A stretch of DNA of 64,000 nucleotides. Source: Chitinophaga sedimenti (GTDB lineage Bacteria > Bacteroidota > Bacteroidia > Chitinophagales > Chitinophagaceae). Below, one piece after another: positions 58,415 to 64,000 of this stretch. The notes below the pieces were generated by a model. The model worked only from the letters and a program-made list of their open reading frames with translations, ran no database searches and was not told the DNA's origin. Where the stretch lies: positions 2,418,001-2,482,000 of the forward strand of contig NZ_JAKUKA010000001.1 in the NCBI RefSeq assembly GCF_023156195.1, in the 5' to 3' direction. A program made the translations under genes and the position numbers. How positions within the stretch are numbered: position 1 is the stretch's first letter; every line of letters starts with the position of its first letter.

Positions 58415-58951
58415 ATGCAAGAATACATTCAATCTATCGCGATCGACATGGACGAGACCATTGCCGATCCGATTACGAAAGCAAGAGAATGGTATTACCG
58501 CGACTTCGGTACTACCTTTACAGAAGAGGACCTGATAGGCAAACATTTATCGGATGTGGTGCCGGAAGAACACAGCGGCATCATTCACAAATACCTGAAC
58601 ACGCCGGGCTTCTTCCGCGACCTGGGCGTGTTTCCTGATGCGGTGGAGGTGATCCGTGAATTGAACAAGAAATACCGTGTGTTCATCGTATCCGCGGCCA
58701 TGGAGTTTCCTGCTTCGCTGCAGGATAAATATCATTGGCTGGAAGACAACTTCCCCTTCCTTACCTGGCGACAGGTATGCCTTTGCGGCGACAAAACCGT
58801 AGTAGGCACCGATTTTATGATCGATGACCTGACCCGTAACCTGCAACCATTTAAAGGAAAAGGATTTTTATACACGCAGCATCACAACCTGCATGTGGAG
58901 GGCTATGAGCGCCTGCTTAACTGGGCAGACGCGGGCAACAAACTGTTGTAA
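58415..58951 (+). CDS. 5'(3')-deoxyribonucleotidase-like HAD phosphatase (NT5C type)
   Basis: An intact gene of 178 residues. HAD motif I is AIDMDETIAD (Asp11, Asp13), followed by LGVFPDAVEVIRELNKKY, motif II in VFIVSAAMEFP and motif III/IV in KTVVGTDFMIDDLTRNL. It removes phosphate from (deoxy)nucleoside monophosphates in the cytoplasm. Own promoter and terminator. Confidence 0.87.
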   Translation: MQEYIQSIAIDMDETIADPITKAREWYYRDFGTTFTEEDLIGKHLSDVVPEEHSGIIHKYLNTPGFFRDLGVFPDAVEVIRELNKKYRVFIVSAAMEFPASLQDKYHWLEDNFPFLTWRQVCLCGDKTVVGTDFMIDDLTRNLQPFKGKGFLYTQHHNLHVEGYERLLNWADAGNKLL

Positions 58952-58953
58952 AG

Positions 58954-58985
58954 AAAAGGGAGCAGCGTTCACTGCTCCCTTTTTT
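58954..58985. terminator. Terminator of the 5'-nucleotidase gene
   Basis: AAAAGGGAGCAG (58954-58965) and CTGCTCCCTTTT (58972-58983) form a perfect 12-bp stem with a 6-nt loop, then TT. It can also stop minus-strand transcripts from the SDR remnant. Confidence 0.9.
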
Positions 58986-58990
58986 ATGCT

Positions 58991-59254
58991 TTAAACGTTA
59001 CCGTAACTGTTGGATTGTCCGCCATCTATTGCGATGGTTTGTCCGTTTATGTAACTGCAGTCATCACTCAGGAGAAAAGCCACAAGTTTACCCACTTCTT
59101 CGGGTAAGCCCGGGCGTTTGGTGGGATTCGCCGCTGCATATACATCTTCCGCCTGCTTAGGGTCGGCAGGGTTTACCTGTTTGAAGGCTTCTGCTACCAT
59201 TGGCGTTAAAATAGCGCCGGGAGCAATAGCGTTTGTAAGAATTCCTTTTATTAC
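58991..59254 (-). pseudogene. C-terminal remnant of a short-chain dehydrogenase
   Basis: The reading frame gives KGILTNAIAPGAILTPMV and continues to NGQTIAIDGGQSNSYGNV, the last third of a classical SDR. The cofactor-binding and catalytic two thirds (about 165 residues) are absent; upstream a TAA appears at about 59288 and then the terminator of the next gene. A single-base error cannot explain this loss, so it is a true deletion or an assembly join. A small slip near 59238 may extend homology-like sequence to STEEALRNK. Confidence 0.75.
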
Positions 59255-59342
59255 GTAAAGCCTCTTCTGTAGAGGCGTCTGATAACAACAAAAATTAAGC
59301 CCGGGGTTGTGTTGGGCGTGCTAATTAATTGTTAAATAGACA

Positions 59343-59372
59343 CAAAAAATCCCGCGCCATCAGACGCGGGAT
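59343..59372 (-). terminator. Terminator at the end of the GH130 operon
   Basis: ATCCCGCG (59349-59356) and CGCGGGAT (59365-59372) form a perfect 8-bp stem; the minus strand continues TTTTTTGTG. Confidence 0.9.
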
Positions 59373-59399
59373 GTAGTTGGCAGCTTACAACAAGCATGG

Positions 59400-61118
59400 T
59401 TATTCAGTAAAATGATAATCTATAATCACATCATTCGCCAGTAACTTACCGTCCTTCTCCGATGTTTTAGCGCCGGCGGGCACCATCACCAATATGGCGG
59501 ATGAGGTAGCGGCGATCGGAAGCTCGTAGCTGCCGGTTACATTACGCGCCACGAACGTACGCGTTACCGTATTGTAAATATCTACGGCCTGTCCTTCCAG
59601 CGGCACAATTACCTTTTTTGCTTCGGGATAAGGGTTGTAGTAGAGGAAACTCGGGAACGCCTTATCGTGGAAGAAATCTGTGGCCAGCAGGTTTAACTGC
59701 AATATGGCGGGGATGTTGGTACTGCGGATGATACTGCCGAAAAAGCCTACGTGACCGCTGCTATACACACTGAACTGCGATACCGGCGGGTTGCCCTTTG
59801 CCCACAGCGGGCCGTCGCCTTGCGCTACAGGGGCTTTCAGGTGGGCGTATTCGGGATAGGAAGGAGAATGAATGATGCCTTCGTACCCAATTACACCTTT
59901 CGTTACAGACGCGTGTTCAGGGATGGTTTCGTGTTCGTCCGGCATGTACTGGGTGTAAAAGAAACGGGCGGCGTTGGCGGCGTTCAGCATCCATTTGCCA
60001 ATAGCGTCGGCATAGGAGGCGTCGTACCGCGCGATGGGCACAACGGGCCAAGATAAATCAAAAGTATTCATCAGGAAACCGTAACCACCGCGGTCTTTTG
60101 TACTCCCCACGATACCGGAAATATCGATGCCGTTCCAGTTGCCGAGCAGTACGCCCCATCCATCGCGGCATTCGGGGGTACCGTTGAATGTCCATTCCGG
60201 GAACTTGCGTGCGTTAAACTTAGTGCCCTGCTCCGCGTTCATGCGGGCTGACAATAGCGCGCCAAAAGGCATAAACACTTCATAAAAAGTGTTTTTAGGC
60301 TGATCTTCGAGCGCTTTAAGGGCGCGCTTTGCTCCTTCGAGGTAACGCGGATCTCCGAAGCGTTTGTAGGCAGCATATAAAACGTATGCATGACCAGCCG
60401 CGGCGTCCTGCTGTTCGCAGATGTTGTTCTTCTGCGGCTGCATGGTGGCGTAGTTGAAGAACGAATAATTATAGTTACCATTCAGTATCGAATCAGCCTG
60501 GTAAAACTTGTCCGCGATACTGCGCGCCAGCGTATCGAAGCCGGGCTCGTTGGGATACTTGTCGTAAATGGCATAGAACAACATATTCGGGTATACATCG
60601 TACCACCAATCGCGCCCGTAACCACCGCCCAGCTGGGCTACTTCGGGCACGGTGTTATTCATCATGATATTCCAACCGGTTTCGCGGTTGAAATAGTTTT
60701 TCAGCATGCCTACATAATTCAGGCCCTGCTGGTTGCTTTTATCAATCCCCACCAGCGATGCTCCCAATATGGCGCCCATGCTGGACAACGATTCATGAAA
60801 CATGCCCTTGTTATGTGTACCCTGGCGCTGATCGTTCAGCGCGGTATACAACCCCACGACAGGTTGTGGGAAGTTGCGGCCGGTGCTGTCCCACCAAACC
60901 ACCGGCCAGTGCTCGCCTTTCGCGTTGAAATCGTACGCCGTGCTATCGAAGCGTCGGGCCATTTCGTGCCAGTCGATGATTTGCAGCGGTTGCGGAATGG
61001 CCGCCATCGAATCGATGCGCGGCAAATGTTGCTGCGTTACCGGTTTAGCCGTGGGCGTTTGTTTACAGGCGGCAGCCGTGGTGAGTGCCGCTACACTTAT
61101 CGCAAAAATTCTTCTCAT
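59400..61118 (-). CDS. Unrecognised 572-residue lipoprotein, putative glycan-active enzyme
   Basis: An intact gene. A lipoprotein signal ends TTAAACKQ. The mature part looks like an (alpha/alpha)-barrel with many aromatic and acidic residues: GRDWWYDVYPNMLFYAIYDKYP, AAGHAYVLYAAYKRFGDPRYLEGAKRAL, RDGWGVLLGNWNG, DLSWPVVPIARYDASYADAIGKW, YEGIIHSPSYPEYAHLKAP, each split here. A C-terminal beta domain follows. I cannot assign a known CAZy family. It starts inside the MFS stop codon (TCAT overlap) and belongs to the GH130 operon, so a role in releasing the sugar that GH130 uses is a reasonable guess. Confidence 0.7.
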   Translation of the reverse strand: MRRIFAISVAALTTAAACKQTPTAKPVTQQHLPRIDSMAAIPQPLQIIDWHEMARRFDSTAYDFNAKGEHWPVVWWDSTGRNFPQPVVGLYTALNDQRQGTHNKGMFHESLSSMGAILGASLVGIDKSNQQGLNYVGMLKNYFNRETGWNIMMNNTVPEVAQLGGGYGRDWWYDVYPNMLFYAIYDKYPNEPGFDTLARSIADKFYQADSILNGNYNYSFFNYATMQPQKNNICEQQDAAAGHAYVLYAAYKRFGDPRYLEGAKRALKALEDQPKNTFYEVFMPFGALLSARMNAEQGTKFNARKFPEWTFNGTPECRDGWGVLLGNWNGIDISGIVGSTKDRGGYGFLMNTFDLSWPVVPIARYDASYADAIGKWMLNAANAARFFYTQYMPDEHETIPEHASVTKGVIGYEGIIHSPSYPEYAHLKAPVAQGDGPLWAKGNPPVSQFSVYSSGHVGFFGSIIRSTNIPAILQLNLLATDFFHDKAFPSFLYYNPYPEAKKVIVPLEGQAVDIYNTVTRTFVARNVTGSYELPIAATSSAILVMVPAGAKTSEKDGKLLANDVIIDYHFTE

Positions 61119-62383
61119 CAGTTTTCAGATTGTATCGGTTCTTCTTTCAGCTCTTTCGCTAATATTTTTCCATCTTTTATGATGACTTTCGCCACCAGCA
61201 CGGAAAGCAACTGCACGAGCGCAATCAGCATAATGGCATAACGCAATGCAACTTCCGTAGAAAACGAATAGGCCAGGAAAATAAACGTTCCCGCCCCCAC
61301 GAAACGGCCAACGTACAGGCCCGCTTCATGATTTAAAATATACGCAAATTCATTGCGCTTTTCTATTTTAGATAAAATATCGATCACACTGAACTGTATC
61401 GGGAAGTAGGCCAGGTCCAGCAAAGGTTTGGCCAATAAAAGGAACATCATGAAGATGATCACACCGGTAGCATTGTACAACACGCCATTAAAAGCGAGGC
61501 CACGAAAAAGAAAACGAGTCCTGCCGCGAAGATGTATAACCGATGACCGGGTTTCGCTATCCTCCCGATAATGTACATCAGCACGGCCGCTATAATAGCG
61601 CCCACCGATTGCGCAGTACCCAGTGCGCCCTCTTTACCCAGCAGCAACATGATCAGCATCGCCGGCGCCGTTACGAGGTAACCCTGCGCGAGGCCTTTCA
61701 GCGCGGCTAAGCTCAACAGCTTTTTCCAGTACGGATGAAATTTAAAATATACGAACTTCTTTTCCTGCGGACTCTGGAACCGCCCCCTGAAACACATGAT
61801 GGATGCGGCCACGGTTACGATGAACACGGCGCCCGTTACGATGCGGTAAGCACCGTTCACCGTATTCTTATCACTGTATATTTCTATGAACCAGCCTATC
61901 GCAATCGGTATCACCACGGCGATGATCGTATAAAAAAGTTTCGAGGCCGTAGTAGTAGTTACGGTTGCTGTCGTTCGTAATGGCCAGCGCGAGGTAATCG
62001 CGGTTAGCCCAGTAGAAACCGAACGACATGCCCATGATAAGGCCCGCGGAGCCAATGCCCCAGAGGTCCAGCGTTTTGAGCGACATCATCACCAGCATGC
62101 TTACGCCGCTCAACATCATACCGATCGAATACAGCGTTTTAATATTAAACCGGCTCAATAAAAACCCGTTTAATAAAAACGTAAGCGGGATGCCTGTGTA
62201 GATGGTCAGCTGGTAAATCACCACCTTGGTGGGATCGTTGGAATTGCGCATCACATAAGCGGCCACGAAGATGTCGATTACCGGCAACACCAGTGCGTAG
62301 ATGAGGTTCGTGAGCGTGAGTATCCGGAAATCGTGCGGCTGCTCCTTAAAGTGTTTTATCTCGCGGGAAAGGTTGTTTAGCAT
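61118..62383 (-). CDS. MFS-type sugar transporter of the GH130 operon (frame slips twice)
   Basis: About 421 residues with 12 likely membrane helices. The start LSREIKHFKEQPHDFRILTLTNLIYALVLPVID (in parts), MGMSFGFYWANRDYLALAIT and FFYTIIAVVIPIAIGWFIE resemble inner-membrane major facilitator proteins that sit with GH130 genes in Bacteroidota. Repairs on the minus strand: a T6 run near 61935 (T5 or T8 fits) and T4 to T5 near 61490 (LLFNGVLYNATGV). Coupled to GH130 upstream (3 bp gap) and to the lipoprotein gene downstream (overlap). Confidence 0.85.
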
Positions 62384-62386
62384 CTG

Positions 62387-63430
62387 TTAGCAGTTTAAGG
62401 AAGATAAAAGCTGGCTGATGGAAAAATCCGCCGCGCATACCACTTCGTCCGCCGCGCCATAATAAATGGTGACTTTATCGCCTTTTACTATATGCCCGTT
62501 CGTAAACACTACCTGTCCAAAAAAGCCAGTCAGCTCATAATCTGCCGAAGGCACCATAATGGGCTCATTGCTGCGCGCAATTACTTTGGACGGGTCATTT
62601 AAATCCAGCAGTAACAGTCCGAGACAGTATTGATGCTTTTCATTGGCGCCATGGTAAATTTCCAGCCAGCCCTTTTCTGTTTTGATGGGAGCGGCACCCG
62701 CGCCTACGCGTTTGCTGTCCCAGTGCCCCTTACGGGTGGTGGCAATAATCCGGTGATTACCCCAGTAAATACCGTCCGGCGATTCCGCCAGCCAGATGTA
62801 ATTACCGCCAATATCCACGCTGCTAGGCCGGTGTAACGTATAATATTTCCCGTTTACCTTTTCCTCGAAGATGGCTACATCCTTATTATGCGGCGGCAAC
62901 ATCATACCATGGTGTTCAAAGGTTTTCCAGTCTTTCGTGGTGCGGAGGCCCACACCTACCCCGTTTGGCGACACTGCCGTAAACGTGAGGTAATACGTAT
63001 CCTCCACTTTACTTACGCGGCAATCCTCTATTCCAAAACTTTGCAGCGGCCCCTCGCCATGCAGCGCGGGATAGCCTTCCGGTTCGTAAAAATGAATGCC
63101 ATCATCGCTGCACATCAACCTTAAATGAGAAAGTGTGGTGAGGTAATCCGCGCCTTTATAATTGATGACACGCGGATCGGTGGCGTCCAGTTCAGGCTCG
63201 TTCAGGGGAATTTCAATAATATCGATACCGCCGCTTTTTAACACGGGAAAAGAGATAACGCCTTCCTGCTGTGCGGGCCGTTCGGCCACACGGATGATCA
63301 ACCAGGTTTTACCGTCAAATTCAAACACGCCGGGATTCAACAGGCACGCCACTTCCAGCCCCTGCCGGCTGGGTGGCACATCGGCCGGTCGTAACAAGGG
63401 GTTCTGCGAAAATCGTTTTGCTAATTCCAT
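62387..63430 (-). CDS. GH130 glycosidase/phosphorylase, mannoside-active family
   Basis: An intact gene of 347 residues forming the five-bladed propeller of family GH130. Conserved parts: NPLLRPADVPPSRQGLEVACLLNPGV (in pieces), GIEDCRVSKVEDTYYLTFTAVSPNGVGV with the catalytic Asp in ED, NKDVAIFEEKVNGKYYTLHRPSS, and GWLEIYHGANEKHQYCLGLLLLDLNDPSKVIARSNEPI in parts. Known members phosphorolyse or hydrolyse beta-mannosides (1,2- or 1,4-linked). No signal peptide, so it acts inside the cell on imported oligosaccharides. The linkage cannot be told from sequence. Confidence 0.9.
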   Translation of the reverse strand: MELAKRFSQNPLLRPADVPPSRQGLEVACLLNPGVFEFDGKTWLIIRVAERPAQQEGVISFPVLKSGGIDIIEIPLNEPELDATDPRVINYKGADYLTTLSHLRLMCSDDGIHFYEPEGYPALHGEGPLQSFGIEDCRVSKVEDTYYLTFTAVSPNGVGVGLRTTKDWKTFEHHGMMLPPHNKDVAIFEEKVNGKYYTLHRPSSVDIGGNYIWLAESPDGIYWGNHRIIATTRKGHWDSKRVGAGAAPIKTEKGWLEIYHGANEKHQYCLGLLLLDLNDPSKVIARSNEPIMVPSADYELTGFFGQVVFTNGHIVKGDKVTIYYGAADEVVCAADFSISQLLSSLNC

Positions 63431-63442
63431 CTCTCTAAATTT

Positions 63443-63471
63443 AAAAAGGCCGCCGCAACGGGGCGGCGGCC
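63443..63471 (-). terminator. Strong terminator between susD and the GH130 gene
   Basis: GGCCGCCGC (63448-63456) and GCGGCGGCC (63463-63471) form a perfect 9-bp stem; the minus strand continues TTTTTAAATTT. The whole gap is 51 bp, so a new promoter for GH130 is hard to fit. Confidence 0.9.
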
Positions 63472-63481
63472 CGCTGATACA

Positions 63482-64000
63482 TTATTTCCAACCATCGTTC
63501 TGTGCTACTCCGAGCAGGTCCGCTTCCCGTTGCGGGATGGGCAACAGTTTGTTTTTATCCTGCCAGCCGGCGCCATAATCCTTATAACCTTTCAGGGGAT
63601 CGGCATCGGGAGCGGCAGCCAGCACGGTTTTCGCGAGGCCCCAGCGTACCAGGTCGTAGTAACGCTGTCCTTCGAACGCCAGCTCAACGCGCCTTTCGTG
63701 TCGGATAGCAGCCAGGAGGGCCGTTTTGTCATTGGTTGTTACCGCTGGCAGATTCGTGGCCGGATTGGCCGCGTATTTACGTGCGCGGGCACGTACCTGC
63801 TCTAGGGCAGCCTGCGCGGGCCCCGGCTGGTCCAGGTTGGCATAACATTCTGCTTTCCAGAGCAACACATCTCCCAAACGGATATAGATGTAATCCGTTC
63901 CACCATCGTCTATCAGCGCGGCATTGCTCATAAATTTGCGCACGTTCAACCCGGTAAGCGGCGACCAGGCGGGATCGTAGTTGGTCGTGCCATCTACCCA
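63482..64000 (-). CDS. SusD/RagB-family lipoprotein, C-terminal part (cut by window edge)
   Basis: The frame is open to the end of the window. The last 173 or so residues show the SusD C-terminal domain: DYIYIRLGDVLLWKAECYANL, ALEQVRARARKYA, AIRHERRVELAFEGQRYYDLVRWG and the end LLPIPQREADLLGVAQNDGWK (in parts). It is the surface-binding subunit of the GH130 locus; its SusC should lie beyond 64000. The segment inside the window is free of indels. Confidence 0.9.
   Translation of the reverse strand, partial: WVDGTTNYDPAWSPLTGLNVRKFMSNAALIDDGGTDYIYIRLGDVLLWKAECYANLDQPGPAQAALEQVRARARKYAANPATNLPAVTTNDKTALLAAIRHERRVELAFEGQRYYDLVRWGLAKTVLAAAPDADPLKGYKDYGAGWQDKNKLLPIPQREADLLGVAQNDGWK

Noticed and set aside
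59400..61118. Assigning the 572-residue lipoprotein to a specific glycoside hydrolase family
   Set aside because: I see barrel-like segments but no motif that fixes a family, so a family number would be a guess.
1..64000. CRISPR arrays, tRNA or rRNA genes, phage or transposase genes
   Set aside because: I looked for regularly spaced direct repeats, the T-loop pattern of tRNAs and known transposase or integrase motifs and found none.

Overview
The window reads as chromosomal DNA of a Chitinophaga-like member of the Bacteroidota. Support comes from SusC/SusD outer-membrane pairs, an ECF sigma/FecR switch, a LytS/LytTR pair, secreted glycoside hydrolases (GH125, GH130), many lipoproteins and Tat or Sec exported proteins, and promoters of the Bacteroidota type (a -33 TTG and a -7 TAnnTTTG). 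No rRNA, tRNA, CRISPR array, phage or insertion sequence was recognised.

The most important fact for any reader is sequence quality. About 30 of some 62 genes are broken by one- or two-base indels while the reading frame on both sides stays perfectly conserved. Most repairs lengthen a homopolymer (A5 to A6, C5 to C6, T5 to T6), and about nine fall on CCWGG sites that lost their central base or a neighbour. This is the signature of uncorrected long-read consensus, not gene decay. I therefore give each such gene as one CDS over its full span and state where the frame slips. Only one gene, a short-chain dehydrogenase remnant at 58991-59254, looks truly truncated.

Layout. 1-9 kb: GMC oxidoreductase, Gly-rich RRM protein, secreted thioredoxin, ankyrin protein, an outer-membrane beta-barrel receptor, and a divergent LytS/LytTR pair. 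9.2-16.1 kb: sigma factor, FecR anti-sigma, SusC, SusD, ending in a strong terminator. 16.3-25 kb: FtsX-type permease, small membrane protein, VOC protein, carboxylesterase, nucleotide pyrophosphatase-like enzyme, OsmC, type II NADH dehydrogenase and a small acidic protein. 25.06-25.83 kb: a gene-free AT-rich stretch with DnaA-box-like sites between two 13-bp repeats. 25.8-33.2 kb: intradiol dioxygenase-like protein, unknown protein and pirin in one operon, AraC regulator with DoxX, GH125, M23 peptidase lipoprotein, AHSA1, DUF2809. 33.2-36 kb: a leftward operon of sugar dehydrogenase, lactonase and ThuA that fits oxidation of a sugar to its acid.

36.3-49.9 kb: DUF4197, DUF2167, QueG, a second SDR interlocked with an aldose epimerase through overlapping promoters, a possible 56-residue ORF with its own promoter and stem-loop, BioA, then a gene-free 425-bp interval holding a long palindrome between two near-identical terminators. 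After that come DUF2911, two tandem SRPBCC paralogues, an ABC-2 permease and a large lipoprotein. 49.9-59 kb: SppA, FolK with deoxynucleoside kinase, catalase, flavoprotein, a large MG2/TonB-plug protein and a 5'-nucleotidase. 59.4-64 kb: the distal part of a second polysaccharide utilisation locus on the minus strand: SusD (cut by the window edge), an intercistronic terminator, GH130, a sugar transporter and an unrecognised 572-residue lipoprotein.
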